Positions 8,762 through 18,747 are shown, numbered from the stretch's first letter. The stretch: 64,000 nucleotides of DNA from Nocardiopsis ansamitocini (GCF_030268225.1 NZ_BSQG01000007.1:124001-188000); one strand, 5' to 3'. The notes: generated from the letters alone by a model not told the origin. Translations and numbers: made by a program.

Positions 8762-10006
8762 ATGAGCGAGCCACCCAAGGCCGGCATCCGCCCCAACCTG
8801 AAGCGCACCGCCGGCAGCAGCGTCCTGCTGGGTGCCATGTTCTTGATGGCCACCAGCGCCATCGGTCCCGGGTTCATCACCCAGACCACGAACTTCACCG
8901 CCCAGCTCGGTGCCACGTTCGCTTTTGCGATCATGGTCTCGGTACTGGTGGACATCGCGGTCCAGCTCAACATCTGGCGGGTCGTCGGCGTGGCCGGCAC
9001 CCGCGCCCAGGACCTCGCCAACAAGGTCCTGCCCGGCGCCGGCTACCTGCTCGCGGCCCTCATCGTCTTCGGCGGCCTCGTCTTCAACGTCGGAAACATC
9101 GCCGGTACCGGCCTCGGCCTGGACGCCCTGGCCGGCATCGACGTCAAGATCGGCGGCGCGGTCTCCGCGGCGATCGCCATCGCCCTGTTCATGGTCAAGC
9201 GCGCCGGCGTGGCCATGGACCGCATCATGGTGGTCCTGGGCGTGCTCATGATCGCCATGACCCTCTACGTGGCCTTCGCCTCCAGCCCCCCGGTCGGCGA
9301 GGCCCTGCGCCAGGCCGTGTGGCCCGACGAGCTGGGCACTGACCTGTTCCTGGCCACCGTCACCATCATCGGCGGTACCGTCGGCGGCTACATCACCTAC
9401 GCCGGCGCCCACCGCCTGGTCGATGCCGGGGTCAGCGGCCCCGCCAACGTCAAGGAGATCACCCGGGCCTCGGTCACCGGCATCATCGTCACCGGTGTCA
9501 TGCGGGTGCTGCTGTTCCTCGCGGTGCTCGGCGTGGTCGCCGGAGGCGTGTCCATCCTCGACTCGCCCAACCCGCCGGCCGAGGCGTTCTCCCAGGCCGC
9601 CGGAGAGGTCGGACTGCGCCTGTTCGGCGTCATCCTGTGGGCCGCCGGCATCAGCTCCGTCATCGGAGCCTCCTACACCTCGATCTCCTTCGTCGCGACC
9701 TTCTCCCCGCGCCTGGAGCGCAACCGCGGCTGGCTCGTCGCCGCGTTCATCTCCATCTCGGCCGTCATCTACCTGCTGCTGGACCAGACCCCTACGACCC
9801 TGCTGGTCCTGGCCGGTGCACTCAACGGGCTCATCCTTCCGGTGGGACTGGGCATCATGCTTTGGGTGGCGCTGCGCCGCTCGCGCGACCTCCTGCACGG
9901 TTACCAGTACCCCAAGTGGCTGCTGGTGGTCGGCGTCGTCGCCTGGCTGCTCACCATCTTCATCGCCTACCAGGCACTGGGCGGAATCTCCTCGCTCTGG
10001 TCCTGA
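8762..10006 (+). CDS. NRAMP-like transporter of the YcsG type
   Basis: This 414-residue protein has about eleven membrane helices and an NRAMP-like fold signature. The classical metal-binding motifs are missing: helix 1 reads GPGFITQ where metal transporters have DPGN, and helix 6 lacks MPH. The same kind of protein (YcsG) sits beside ycsF-kipIA in Bacillus. I infer import of an organic substrate such as 5-oxoproline or D-glutamate rather than a metal. Start ATG 8762 has GGAG upstream; an in-frame ATG at 8660 would add 34 poorly conserved residues. It is the first gene of the 5-oxoprolinase operon. Confidence 0.85.
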   Translation: MSEPPKAGIRPNLKRTAGSSVLLGAMFLMATSAIGPGFITQTTNFTAQLGATFAFAIMVSVLVDIAVQLNIWRVVGVAGTRAQDLANKVLPGAGYLLAALIVFGGLVFNVGNIAGTGLGLDALAGIDVKIGGAVSAAIAIALFMVKRAGVAMDRIMVVLGVLMIAMTLYVAFASSPPVGEALRQAVWPDELGTDLFLATVTIIGGTVGGYITYAGAHRLVDAGVSGPANVKEITRASVTGIIVTGVMRVLLFLAVLGVVAGGVSILDSPNPPAEAFSQAAGEVGLRLFGVILWAAGISSVIGASYTSISFVATFSPRLERNRGWLVAAFISISAVIYLLLDQTPTTLLVLAGALNGLILPVGLGIMLWVALRRSRDLLHGYQYPKWLLVVGVVAWLLTIFIAYQALGGISSLWS

Positions 10007-10064
10007 CCCCGTCGCCGGCGGCCGCGATCGCGGCCGCCGGCCCCACCGCACAAGGAGCCCACCG

Positions 10065-10856
10065 ATGACCATGGACCTCAACTCCGACCTCGGCGAGAGC
10101 TTCGGCCGGTGGGAACTGGGCGACGACGAGGCGCTGCTGTCCATCGTCACCAGCGCCAACGTCGCCTGCGGTTTCCACGCCGGCGACCCCACCGTGCTGC
10201 GCCGCACCTGTGCCGCGGCCGTCGGGAACGGGGTCGTCATCGGAGCGCAGGTCGGCTATCGCGACCTCGCCGGATTCGGCCGACGCTTCATCGACGCCGA
10301 TCCGGGCGAACTCACCAACGACGTCGTCTACCAGATCGGCGCCCTGGACGCCTTCGCCCGCATCGCCGGGGACCGGGTCCGCTACGTCAAGCCGCACGGC
10401 GCCCTCTACAACGCCATCGTGCACCACGAGGCCCAGGCGGCGGCCGTCGTCGAGGCGGTCCGGCTCTACGATCCCGAACTGCCCGTCATGGGACTGCCGG
10501 GATCGGTATGGCTGCGCGCCGCGGAGCAGGCGGGGCTGCGCACCATCAGGGAGGCGTTCGCCGACCGCGCCTATACCCCCGAGGGCACCCTCGTCTCCCG
10601 TCGCGAACCCGGAGCCGTCCTGCACGACCCCCGTGAGATCGCCGACCGCTGCCTGCGCATCGCACACGGCGAACCGGTGAGCGCGATCGACGGCACGCCG
10701 GTGCACATCCGGGCCGACTCCCTGTGCGTGCACGGCGACAGCCCCGGCGCGGTCCAGATCGCCCGCGAGGTCGCCGACCACCTGGGCACATCCGGTGTCC
10801 AGATCGCGCCCTTCGTCCCCCGGAGCGGTCGCCGGCCCTCGGACCACACGCGTTGA
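10065..10856 (+). CDS. pxpA: 5-oxoprolinase subunit A (LamB/YcsF family)
   Basis: This is the 263-residue YcsF-family subunit of the bacterial ATP-dependent 5-oxoprolinase PxpABC, which opens 5-oxo-L-proline to L-glutamate. The family signature is visible in [10 protein letters not shown] at the N-terminus, [11 protein letters not shown], and [10 protein letters not shown]. Start ATG 10065 has AAGGAG. It is followed by pxpB and pxpC, so the full enzyme is encoded. Length matches the family. Confidence 0.95.
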   Translation: MTMDLNSDLGESFGRWELGDDEALLSIVTSANVACGFHAGDPTVLRRTCAAAVGNGVVIGAQVGYRDLAGFGRRFIDADPGELTNDVVYQIGALDAFARIAGDRVRYVKPHGALYNAIVHHEAQAAAVVEAVRLYDPELPVMGLPGSVWLRAAEQAGLRTIREAFADRAYTPEGTLVSRREPGAVLHDPREIADRCLRIAHGEPVSAIDGTPVHIRADSLCVHGDSPGAVQIAREVADHLGTSGVQIAPFVPRSGRRPSDHTR

Positions 10857-10947
10857 GGCACCAGAGTGGAAGAAGACCCACCGTGCAGGACGACCGGACC
10901 CCGCGCAGGGTGCCCCTGCCGGCGAAGGCCACCGCGAGGAGACAACG

Positions 10948-11553
10948 ATGCGCATCCTGAACTGCGGCGACACCGGTGTGCTGGTCGAGGTCGCCGACCT
11001 CGACCAGGTGCTCGCCCTCCAAGCCGCCCTGGCCGAGGAGCCCCCACCGGGAGTCAGCGAGGCCGTCCCGGCCGCGCGCACCGTCCTGCTGCGACTGGAA
11101 CCCGGAGCGGACCCGGCCGCGGTGGCCTCCTCGGTGCGTGCCCTGCGGCCCAGCCCCGGCCACCGCCCCGATTCCGGCGAGATCGAGATCCCCGTGCACT
11201 ACGACGGCGAGGACCTCGCCGACATCGCCGCACACACCGGACTCAGCCGCAACGAGGTCGTGTCCGCGCACACCGCGGCCCTCTGGACCGTCGCCTTCTG
11301 CGGTTTCGCCCCCGGGTTCGGCTACCTCGTCGGCGACGACCCGCGTCTGCACGTCCCGCGCCGCGCCGAAGCACGCACCCGCGTCCCCGCCGGATCAGTG
11401 GCGCTGGCCGGAGAATTCACCGGGGTCTACCCGCGCAGTTCGCCGGGCGGATGGCAGCTCCTCGGTCGTACCGATGCCCGCATCTGGGACCTCGACCGTG
11501 ATCCACCCGGCCTGCTGCGCCCCGGAACCCGGGTCCGTTTCATCGCGGCCTAG
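10948..11553 (+). CDS. pxpB: 5-oxoprolinase subunit B (KipI family)
   Basis: This 201-residue KipI/allophanate-hydrolase subunit 1-like protein contains the conserved GFAPGFGYL motif and an Arg-rich loop (VPRRAEARTRVPAGSVAL). With PxpC it should phosphorylate 5-oxoproline. The start ATG 10948 has a GAGGAG SD. The 91-base gap to pxpA holds no gene. In Bacillus, KipI also inhibits the sporulation kinase KinA, but nothing here shows a regulatory role. Confidence 0.93.
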   Translation: MRILNCGDTGVLVEVADLDQVLALQAALAEEPPPGVSEAVPAARTVLLRLEPGADPAAVASSVRALRPSPGHRPDSGEIEIPVHYDGEDLADIAAHTGLSRNEVVSAHTAALWTVAFCGFAPGFGYLVGDDPRLHVPRRAEARTRVPAGSVALAGEFTGVYPRSSPGGWQLLGRTDARIWDLDRDPPGLLRPGTRVRFIAA

Positions 11554-11607
11554 CAGGGCCCCAAGACACCACCGCCCCTTTTCCCGTGGAAGAAGACGAC
11601 AGCACTG

Positions 11608-12468
11608 ATGGCAGCCGCAGCCCTGGAAGTACTGGCGACCGGACCGCTCGCAACGGTGCAGGACACCGGTCGACCCGGGCATGCCGGTCTGGGAGTGGGC
11701 CGTTCGGGAGCCGCTGACGCGCGCTCCCACGCCCTGGCCAACCGGCTGCTCGCCAACCCCGTGCACGCCGCAACCCTGGAAGTCACCTTCGGCGGACTGC
11801 GCGTGCGCGCGCGGGGAACACTGACGGTCGCCGTCACCGGAGCCCCGTGTCCGCTGACCGTCAACGGACACGGGGCGGCCCTCAACAGCGTCCTCACCCT
11901 TGCCGACGGCGCCGAACTGGTGATGGGCACCCCGGCCACGGGACTGCGCAGCTACCTCGCGGTGCGGGGCGGCATCGACGTGCCCCCCGTGCTCGGTTCG
12001 CGCAGCACCGACACCCTCGCCCAACTCGGCCCCGAGCGGCCCGCTCCGGGAACGCTCCTCCCGGTGGGGGCCCCACCGGAACGGTTCCCCGTCACCGATT
12101 TCGCCCCCGTCGCCGCCATCGAGGGCCTCGAACTCGACCTGCGCGTCGTACCGGGCCCGCGCGACGACTGGTTCACCCCCGAAGCCGTGGGCACCCTCCT
12201 GTCCGCCGCCTACGAGGTGACCTCCCGCAGCGACCGGGTGGGCGCCCGTCTCCTCGGACCCGCGCTGACCCGCCGCGTCCACCAGGAACTGCCCAGCGAA
12301 GGCATGGTGGCCGGCTCGCTCCAGGTTCCCCCCGACGGCGACCCGGTCCTGTTCCTGGCCGACCATCCCGTGACCGGCGGCTACCCGGTGATCGCCGTGG
12401 TGGTCGCCGCCGACGTCTCCCGTGCAGCCCAGGCCCGCCCCGGCAGCCGCCTGCGGTTCCACCGCTGA
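11608..12468 (+). CDS. pxpC: 5-oxoprolinase subunit C (KipA family, biotin-independent carboxylase-like domain)
   Basis: This is the 286-residue KipA/AHS2-family partner of PxpB. Recognisable features are TVQDTGRPG near residue 20, GxxGAAD-like MSRSxxxD equivalents ([12 protein letters not shown]), the beta-rich core, and the C-terminal [10 protein letters not shown] motif. It starts 54 bases after pxpB at ATG 11608 and ends 35 bases before the DUF1445 gene, so the four genes form one transcription unit. Confidence 0.93.
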   Translation: MAAAALEVLATGPLATVQDTGRPGHAGLGVGRSGAADARSHALANRLLANPVHAATLEVTFGGLRVRARGTLTVAVTGAPCPLTVNGHGAALNSVLTLADGAELVMGTPATGLRSYLAVRGGIDVPPVLGSRSTDTLAQLGPERPAPGTLLPVGAPPERFPVTDFAPVAAIEGLELDLRVVPGPRDDWFTPEAVGTLLSAAYEVTSRSDRVGARLLGPALTRRVHQELPSEGMVAGSLQVPPDGDPVLFLADHPVTGGYPVIAVVVAADVSRAAQARPGSRLRFHR

Positions 12469-12503
12469 AACCGCCCGATCCGAGACCGCCCCAGGAGGAC
12501 ACC

Positions 12504-13298
12504 GTGCCCCAGCCGCCCACCGCCCCCGCAGCACTGGCACCCGCCCAGGCGCGCGCCCTTTTCCGCGCGGGACTCAGCACTCCCACAGCCGGCTACTGCG
12601 CCGGCTACGCCCAGGCCAACCTCATCGCCCTGCCTCGCGACCTGGCCTTCGACTTCCTGCTGTTCGCCCAGCGCAACCCCAAGGCGTGTCCGGTCCTCGA
12701 CGTCACCGAGCCCGGTGAGACCCGTTCGGCCGTCTTCGACGGCGACCTGCGCACCGACCTGCCCGCCTACCGCGTCTACGTCGACGGTCGGCTCACCGAG
12801 GAGACCACCGACGCCGGCGCCGCCTGGCGCGACGACCTCGTTGCCTTCCTCATCGGGTGCAGCTTCACCTTCGAGACCCCCCTCATCGAGGCAGGTATCC
12901 CGGTCCGCCACGTCGAGACCGGAACCAACGTCGCCATGTACCGCACCAACCGTGACTGCCGGCCCGCGGGCCGGCTCGCCGGTCCCCTCGTCGTGTCCAT
13001 GCGGCCCGTCCCCGCCGACCGGGTCGCCGACGCGGTACGCATCACCTCGCGCTACCCGGCCGTGCACGGCGCCCCCGTCCACGTCGGCGACCCCGCCGCA
13101 CTGGGCATCGCCGACCTCGGCCGTCCCGACTTCGGCGACCCCGTCGAGGTCCGGGCCGGGGAGATCCCGGTCTTCTGGGCCTGCGGAGTCACCCCGCAGG
13201 CCGCGGTCATGGCGTCACGGCCTGCCTACGCCATCGCCCACGCCCCCGGCCACATGGCGGTGACCGACGTCCGTGACAGCGTCTATCAGACGCCCTGA
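12504..13298 (+). CDS. DUF1445 protein, putative D-glutamate cyclase / hydro-lyase (YcsI-like)
   Basis: This 264-residue DUF1445 family protein shows [12 protein letters not shown] near residue 28, the central IGCSFTFE motif, and MAVTD near the C-terminus. Mammalian members interconvert D-glutamate and 5-oxo-D-proline, and bacterial ones are annotated as hydro-lyases. Its position directly behind pxpABC supports feeding or draining the 5-oxoproline pool (inference). The start is GTG 12504 with AGGAGG. It ends ten bases from the convergent PhoD-like gene. Confidence 0.87.
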   Translation: MPQPPTAPAALAPAQARALFRAGLSTPTAGYCAGYAQANLIALPRDLAFDFLLFAQRNPKACPVLDVTEPGETRSAVFDGDLRTDLPAYRVYVDGRLTEETTDAGAAWRDDLVAFLIGCSFTFETPLIEAGIPVRHVETGTNVAMYRTNRDCRPAGRLAGPLVVSMRPVPADRVADAVRITSRYPAVHGAPVHVGDPAALGIADLGRPDFGDPVEVRAGEIPVFWACGVTPQAAVMASRPAYAIAHAPGHMAVTDVRDSVYQTP

Positions 13299-13307
13299 GA
13301 CGTCGTC

Positions 13308-15023
13308 TCACCCGGTCAGGGGGTGCTCTGCCAGTTCCCGGACCCTGGGGCGCTCCGACGCCTCAGAGGCGATCTGGCGCGCTGCCGCGGGCACCGACGG
13401 CGAGTGGTCCCAGCGAACCGTGGCCGAGCGGCCGTCCAGGGTGAGCGTTGCCAGTGCGTTGTCGTACCAGGGGCCCTCGGCCAGTCGCCAGTCCAACACC
13501 GGTGCGCGGACACCCGCCAGCCGAGCGAGCCCCCGGCACAACAGCCCGGTGACCGTGCGCACCGCGACCCACATCAGCCGCCGCATCATCGGCTGCATCC
13601 AGTTGCAGGTCGGTGAGCACACCAACTGCGCGATCGTGGTCGTCGACCCCGCAGCTGAACCGCCGCGTGCCCGGGCCCGCGCCAAATAGGAGAAGTGCAC
13701 GTCCCCGCCGAGGAAGAGCACGCTCGCCGGGGCCGCCCCGCGTTTGCCCCCGGCGACCTCCAGCACCGCCTCCGCAACCGCTCCGAAGGATCGCTGGAAA
13801 GCCGGCCAGTGCTCCAGGTCCACCTCCTGGCGCAGTTTCTCGCTCGGGCCGCGCAACCATCGGCCCCACGCCCCGGCGCACAACGCCTCGTTCCACGCCT
13901 CCAGGTAGTGCACCCCGGCGGGCATCAGGAACGGGAGCGTGCTGGCGAGCACCAGGTGGTCGACGTCGCCGCTCAACTGCTCGTCCAGCCACGCCGAATC
14001 GTCGGGGCCCAGAATCGAGCGTGCGCGGTCGTCGGCCACATCGCGGCCGCACCGGGTGTCCACCATCACCACCCGGCTGCGGCCGAAGTCGTGCCGGTGG
14101 CTCCAGCGGTAACTGGTGGGCTCGCTGTGGGCCCGCCAGGCGAACGCGTCCAGTGCCGCGCCCCCGTCTCCCGCGGATGTCATCTCCTGCCACACCGGGT
14201 CGGCGGCCCGCGTTTCGGGGGACAGGTTGCCCAGGTGCTGGTAGATCCAGTACGTCCCCAGCCCCGAGGTGATGCGCGGGCGCCACCACGGTGTCCGGGC
14301 GATCTGCTCGCGCCAGGTGCCCGATGTGTTCCAGTCGTCACGAATATCGTGGTCGTCGAACAGCATCAGGGTGGGAACCGTCGACAACAGCCAGCGGATA
14401 TCGGGGTCGGTCCACGCCTGCCGGTACAGCTCGGCGTATTCGTCGAAGAACACGACCTCGTCGTCGGGGGCGCGATCCCGCTCGTCCTCGCCCTCGCGCC
14501 GATGCGCCAGGAACTCCTCCATCGACTCCTGGAGTTCGTCGGCGTACACCTGGTCGCCGATGAGCAGCAGCGCTGTCGGCTCGCCTGCGGCCGGTTCGTT
14601 TCCGATGTCCCCGACACGTTCGGCGGCCAGGCGCAGCGCATAGGCGCGCAGCATGTCCACCCCGTAACGCAGGACCGCGGCGGCGGAGTGGTCGGTGGGG
14701 GTGTGGCACGAGCCGAACAGCAACCGTGCCGGGGCCGAGTGGTCCAGCGGGCGCAGCGTGCTCGGCGGATAGGGGGAGTCCGCCTCGGGCCACACCCGGG
14801 TCTCGTCCAGGTACACCTGGTAGGGCACCTGTTTGCCGGGTGCGAGCCCTTCGAGCTCGCACAGGGCGTAGTGGTGGCCGTGCACGGTGAAGGTCTCGGT
14901 GCGCACGCTCACGTCCTGTGCGCTGACCGTGACGGTGCACGCCGCGTCGGTCTCCACCCAGATCACGGCAGTGGTCTCGGTCACGTGCCGCAGCATCGGA
15001 CCGAGCCGCAGTTCGGTACTCAC
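13308..15023 (-). CDS. PhoD-like alkaline phosphatase / metallophosphatase
   Basis: The 571-residue protein belongs to the PhoD-like group. Motifs for binding metals are GDQVYADE (about residue 165), DDHDIRDDW (about 230) and GGDVHFSY (about 460); an N-terminal beta-sandwich domain covers about residues 1-95. It has no signal peptide or Tat motif, unlike secreted PhoD, so it is probably cytoplasmic and acts on phosphodiesters of unknown identity. Start GTG 15023 has GGAG six bases upstream. It stands alone, divergent from yjbQ. Confidence 0.85.
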   Translation of the reverse strand: MSTELRLGPMLRHVTETTAVIWVETDAACTVTVSAQDVSVRTETFTVHGHHYALCELEGLAPGKQVPYQVYLDETRVWPEADSPYPPSTLRPLDHSAPARLLFGSCHTPTDHSAAAVLRYGVDMLRAYALRLAAERVGDIGNEPAAGEPTALLLIGDQVYADELQESMEEFLAHRREGEDERDRAPDDEVVFFDEYAELYRQAWTDPDIRWLLSTVPTLMLFDDHDIRDDWNTSGTWREQIARTPWWRPRITSGLGTYWIYQHLGNLSPETRAADPVWQEMTSAGDGGAALDAFAWRAHSEPTSYRWSHRHDFGRSRVVMVDTRCGRDVADDRARSILGPDDSAWLDEQLSGDVDHLVLASTLPFLMPAGVHYLEAWNEALCAGAWGRWLRGPSEKLRQEVDLEHWPAFQRSFGAVAEAVLEVAGGKRGAAPASVLFLGGDVHFSYLARARARGGSAAGSTTTIAQLVCSPTCNWMQPMMRRLMWVAVRTVTGLLCRGLARLAGVRAPVLDWRLAEGPWYDNALATLTLDGRSATVRWDHSPSVPAAARQIASEASERPRVRELAEHPLTG

Positions 15024-15187
15024 TCTCTACTCCCAGCTCGTCGGGGGACGAATCGGCCCGGGGCAGAGGACACCCCTAGGCCGAGTATGACTTCTCGTCC
15101 GACTACCCGACGAGGGCGGCGGCGTGCGTTCGAACACCTGCGGATCCGGCACGATTGTGCCGGGCCCATTGTGGGTAGCCGTTGCGC

Positions 15188-15616
15188 ATGCGGACCAAAT
15201 TGCTCGACCTGCATACCGGTGGGTCCGAGACCGTCACCGACATCACGCCCCAGTGCACCGACTTCGTTGCAGAGACCGGCGGGGACGGCCTGCTCAACGT
15301 TTTCGTCCCGCATGCGACCGCGGGAGTGGCGGTCATGGAACTGGGCGCCCGATCCGACGAGGACCTGCTCGCGGCCCTGGGCGACCTGCTGCCCGCGGAC
15401 GACCGCTGGCGTCACCGCCACGGCTCGCCCGGACACGGAAGATCGCACGTGATGCCCGCGTTGATCGCTCCATACGCCACCGTTCCGGTGATTTCAGGGA
15501 GGCCCGCGCTGGGTACATGGCAATCTATCGCCATCGTGGACGTCAACATCGATAATCCGCATCGTCAGGTCCGGCTGTCGTTCTTGACGAGTTCCGCTGA
15601 CGGGGCAGGATGGTAG
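15188..15616 (+). CDS. YjbQ / UPF0047 family protein
   Basis: The 142-residue protein matches the UPF0047 family: VFVPHATAGVAVMELG near residue 40, a central HGSPGHGRSH segment and a C-terminal GTWQSIAIVDV. E. coli YjbQ shows weak thiamin phosphate synthase activity, but the real function is unknown. Start ATG 15188 was chosen because it begins the conserved region; a TTG lies two codons earlier. No good SD is present. Confidence 0.87.
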   Translation: MRTKLLDLHTGGSETVTDITPQCTDFVAETGGDGLLNVFVPHATAGVAVMELGARSDEDLLAALGDLLPADDRWRHRHGSPGHGRSHVMPALIAPYATVPVISGRPALGTWQSIAIVDVNIDNPHRQVRLSFLTSSADGAGW

Positions 15617-15765
15617 AAGCAGAGCGCACGACGGGTGCGACGCGTTGACGGATCAGGTACCCAGCGTGTGAACTTAGCCAGCAACGGCGGGATCGACTCC
15701 GGAAACGGGACTAGTCGCGGCCGAGCCCGTAAGGAGCGGGCGACATCGAGTGGAGGAGGACTTTC

Positions 15766-16197
15766 GTGAGCGCGACCGCGGGTCAGGCACAGAGCGAACG
15801 TGGCCTGGCCGATCGACTCGGATTCAAGCCGGGTCAGGTGGTGCAGGAATTCGGGTTCGACGATGACGTGGATGAGCAGCTGCGCGCGTCGATCGCCGAG
15901 CGCACCGGCAGTGAGCTGGTTGATGAGGACTACGAGGACGTCGTAGACGCGGCACTGCTGTGGTGGCGCGACGATGAGGAGGATGACCTCACCGACGTGC
16001 TCGTGGACGTGTCGGCCACGATTGAGGGCGGCGGAACACTTCTGGTGCTGACCCCCAAGGCCGGCCGTGAGGGGCACGTCTCGCCCAGCGATGTCGCGGA
16101 GGCCGCGACGACGGCGGGACTGTCGCAGACCAGCGCTGTGAGCGCGGGATCCGACTGGTCGGGAACCCGACTGGTCCTGCCCAAGGCGCACCGCTGA
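15766..16197 (+). CDS. DUF3052 family protein
   Basis: This acidic 143-residue protein matches the actinobacterial DUF3052 family (LADRLGFKPGQVVQEFG, then ALLWWRDDE and SGTRLVLPK at the end). No function is known. As in mycobacteria, the gene stands directly before the peroxiredoxin ahpE, so a role linked to oxidative stress is possible. Start GTG 15766 has GGAGGA upstream. Confidence 0.9.
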   Translation: MSATAGQAQSERGLADRLGFKPGQVVQEFGFDDDVDEQLRASIAERTGSELVDEDYEDVVDAALLWWRDDEEDDLTDVLVDVSATIEGGGTLLVLTPKAGREGHVSPSDVAEAATTAGLSQTSAVSAGSDWSGTRLVLPKAHR

Positions 16198-16243
16198 TTC
16201 GATTCTGCGAGCCCACCCGGCGACGCCGCAGGCGTCTGACCTA

Positions 16244-16284
16244 GGGCGGCACGTGCCGCCCGTCGGGCGATTGACGGGCGGCAC
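16244..16284 (+). promoter_or_regulatory. Mutually exclusive hairpins before ahpE
   Basis: The nine bases GGGCGGCAC occur at 16244-16252 and again at 16276-16284. Their complement GTGCCGCCC lies between them (16253-16261). The centre can pair with either flank, forming an 18-bp palindrome (16244-16261) or a 12-bp hairpin (16253-16264 with 16273-16284). This layout resembles a terminator/anti-terminator pair. It sits 40 bases before ahpE. Confidence 0.5.
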
Positions 16285-16323
16285 AACAACGGAACTCGCG
16301 CATCAACGACCAGGGACGAGCCA

Positions 16324-16785
16324 ATGTCGATCGAAGTCGGCCAGAACGCCCCGGACTTCGAGCTCTCCGACCAGCACGGTCAAACCGTGCGGTTGTCGGA
16401 CTTCAAGGGCCGAGCCGACGTCTTCGTGGTGTTCTACCCGCTTGCCTTCTCCGGCATCTGCGGGGGAGAGCTGAGGGAGCTGCGCGACAGCATCGCGGAC
16501 TTCTCCAACAGCGATGTGCGGCTGCTGAGCATCTCGGTCGATTCCATGTTCGCCCACCGTGTGTGGGCCGACCAGGAGGACCTGCAGTATCCGCTGCTCT
16601 CGGATTTCTGGCCACACGGCGCGGTCGCCCAGGCGTATGGTGTCTTCGACGATGCCAAGGGCGTCGCGCTGCGCGGTACCTTCCTCGTGGACAAGGAGGG
16701 GGTCGTGCGCTTCAAGGTCGTCAACCCGATCTCCGAGGCCCGCGATATCGAGGACTACCGCAAGGCCCTTGCCGAGCTGAGCTGA
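16324..16785 (+). CDS. ahpE: 1-Cys peroxiredoxin
   Basis: This cytosolic thiol peroxidase of 153 residues has the peroxidatic Cys46 in FSGICGGEL; it is the only cysteine, so no resolving Cys exists, as in the mycobacterial AhpE type. It reduces peroxides with help from an external thiol (mycothiol or mycoredoxin in relatives). DUF3052 lies upstream and a zinc-ribbon protein downstream, the same neighbourhood as in other actinobacteria. Start ATG 16324 has GGGA upstream. Confidence 0.93.
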   Translation: MSIEVGQNAPDFELSDQHGQTVRLSDFKGRADVFVVFYPLAFSGICGGELRELRDSIADFSNSDVRLLSISVDSMFAHRVWADQEDLQYPLLSDFWPHGAVAQAYGVFDDAKGVALRGTFLVDKEGVVRFKVVNPISEARDIEDYRKALAELS

Positions 16786-16806
16786 CTCAACCACCAAGGA
16801 GAATCC

Positions 16807-17157
16807 ATGCCCTGCTATCTGTGCGGGGCGCGGCAGGGTGACCCTGCCCGGGGCGCGCAGCCGTGGAAACGCGGGGTGCGCCACGAGCGCCAGGTACTGG
16901 TCTGTCCGGAATGCCAACTCACCCAGGACTGGAAGGCCGACATCGACAGGTGCGGCCATTGCCGGTCCACGTTCTTGATCTCGCGACTCGGCGAGATCGA
17001 GTGCCACGACTGCAGGACCGTGCGCGAGCAGACGGTCCCGATCCCTGTCCAGGACCGCTCACCCGTGGACGCGGCCCTCACCGACGAGGTCGAGCGCGCG
17101 CTGTCCCGCGCCTTGAGCGGCCTGACGGCCCCGCTCGCCCAACGGGCGCGCCGATAG
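16807..17157 (+). CDS. Small zinc-ribbon protein
   Basis: This 116-residue protein carries four CxxC pairs (CYLC at residues 3-6, then CPEC, CGHC and CHDC), enough for two zinc ribbons in the first 75 residues; the helical tail is charged. I do not know a specific family. Start ATG 16807 has AAGGAG and lies 21 bases after ahpE, so they are likely co-transcribed. A role in protein or nucleic acid binding is only a guess. Confidence 0.8.
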   Translation: MPCYLCGARQGDPARGAQPWKRGVRHERQVLVCPECQLTQDWKADIDRCGHCRSTFLISRLGEIECHDCRTVREQTVPIPVQDRSPVDAALTDEVERALSRALSGLTAPLAQRARR

Positions 17158-17217
17158 TCGTGAAACCGGTAGTATCGGGTGGAGCCGCCCCGGTGAAAGC
17201 CGGGGTGAGCTGTGTCC

Positions 17218-17291
17218 GGGCGCGTAGCTCAGTTGGTTAGAGCCCTCGCCTTACAAGCGAGTGGTCGGAGGTTCGAGTCCTCTCGCGCCCA
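17218..17291 (+). tRNA. tRNA-Val (anticodon TAC)
   Basis: The 74-base cloverleaf has acceptor stem GGGCGCG/CGCGCCC, discriminator A, D arm with GTTGG, anticodon stem at 17245-17249/17257-17261 with loop CTTACAA, giving anticodon TAC, and a TTCGAGT T-loop. CCA is not encoded. An integrase remnant 130 bases downstream suggests use as an integration site. Confidence 0.97.
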
Positions 17292-17310
17292 CAGCCCTTT
17301 GACTACGAAA

Positions 17311-17348
17311 AACGCCCCTTGAACTGTGGAAACAGTTCAAGGGGCGTT
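17311..17348 (+). terminator. Terminator after tRNA-Val
   Basis: A perfect 17-bp inverted repeat (17311-17327 with 17332-17348) encloses a GGAA tetraloop and is followed by a TTGTC stretch. It ends the tRNA transcript. Confidence 0.9.
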
Positions 17349-17421
17349 GTCATGCCTTAGTGGCTGTCAGTGGTTGCTTGCGGCTTCTGACGGGTGGCTG
17401 CGCTGAATACGCGCTGAAGTT

Positions 17422-17640
17422 CTACGGGCGCCTCAGCGCCTCTTCGATCTGCTTCTTCGCACGCTCCTCCTCACCTACGAGGCACTTGGCGCAGATCTTT
17501 TTCAGCACCGCGACACCGTGACCGGCCCACTGGGCGATCGGCGTTCTCGGAGGCCCCGGCATCGAGCCGCCTGGAGACGCACGTGTGGCGCGGTGTGCAA
17601 GGTGTCGCCGCCATCGGGGCGATGTCGTCCCCATTTCGGT
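17422..17640 (-). pseudogene. Tyrosine integrase, broken C-terminal remnant
   Basis: The end of the frame reads QWAGHGVAVLKKICAKCL followed by a charged tail, which matches the C-terminal WAGHSVxVLLKxYAKC block of actinobacterial phage/ICE tyrosine recombinases. Upstream, in another frame, RHTCVSRRLDAG matches the preceding RHxxVSxxLxAG block, so a frameshift separates the two. No earlier part of the integrase is recognisable. The catalytic Tyr position reads Cys (KICAKC). Located next to tRNA-Val, it is probably the relic of an integrated element. Confidence 0.7.
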
Positions 17641-18747
17641 AAGCGTTATCCGCCGGGCGTGCCGCCGTGCTCCCCGATGGGTGATGGCGGAGAGCATCTC
17701 TGTCCCGGGTCCCAGTGGGACGCCCGCCTCCGAACTCCTGTTGTGCCGGCTCGTCCTTGCACTCTCGGGGGCGTTGTCGTGGGACGTGCAGCGGTAGGTG
17801 CGGGACGGCGCCCGCTGTCCCGCGGCCACGCGAGACCTTCGGTGACCCGCCGTATGTCCGCCGGCTTCACGGGTGCGGGACGCAGCCGGGCCCCTCTGGT
17901 CGTTCGTCGCGGTGGGCGAGGGGGCCGCAGGACGGTGCCCTCGTGTGTCGAAGTACATTCGAGCGTGTTCTTGCATTTCCGGCAAATTTTATGTAGAGGC
18001 TCTTGAAGAGTCGAGGTTTGAACAAGACCGGTGGCCGTGTGAAGTTTTGTTCCGCAGGTGCGTGAGCCGGATGTCGCGTGACTTTCGGTGTTCCTCGACT
18101 TTTTGCGCCGAGCGATCGGGGCATCCGCGCGAGTTGTGAATCCTGGCGGTTTGCTCGGTTGGTCGACTCTGTGAATTTTTGGGATGATCTCGAAGCGTCC
18201 AGCCGTACTGACCATGGGGTTGGTGGTGCCCGCCCCGGTTGACGCGCGAGGAGAGGGCCTCCCGCCATCCGAGTGTCCGGCCGTTTGAATCAATGCGTCC
18301 AGGACCGTTCGCGATTTGGCTCGCAGGCGGTTCACGAAATCCCGCCCTATCCTTTCGATCGGGTGGGATCTTGTTATTTCCTGGCTCGTCGAAAGGTCCC
18401 GATACCGGTCCGAGAATTCCCTTTCCTTCAGGGCGCTTCGCGTGCCGTGGACGCCTTTCCGGCCGCCCGGGGCAGCACGAGTTTTCTGTCCCGCCGTGGC
18501 TCCGGGGAGTCGCCGCCCGGGGTGGGGAGAGGGGCGGAAGGGCGCGTGCGCACCGGTTCCGGTGCAGGCGGTCGCGACCGGGCGTCTGTGTCCGGTCCGC
18601 TGAGTCGTCGACGAGACGGACCAACGGGTTGCGCTCAGAAGCACCCGACTCGAATTTCGGCGTTGGATTTCAATGAAATCGCAGTACAAAGGGCGTAAAG
18701 CGAAGTCGGGGCGTTCGGTTCCCCCAAAAAAGGTTGCGGGAACCCTC
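17641..18747. other. Non-coding, lower-GC stretch
   Basis: About 1.1 kb without a credible gene. Open frames here have no recognisable motifs, SD or codon bias. The part 17950-18400 is richer in A/T than the surroundings. It probably holds decayed island DNA and the far upstream region of the pectate lyase gene. Confidence 0.6.

Noticed and set aside
8642-10240. Minus-strand frame of 532 codons opposite the NRAMP-like gene
   Set aside because: Gly/Asp/His-rich composition typical of an antisense shadow; the plus strand encodes a coherent membrane transporter.
17646-18689. Minus-strand frame of 347 codons in the low-GC region
   Set aside because: No motif, no SD, irregular codon use; treated as non-coding.
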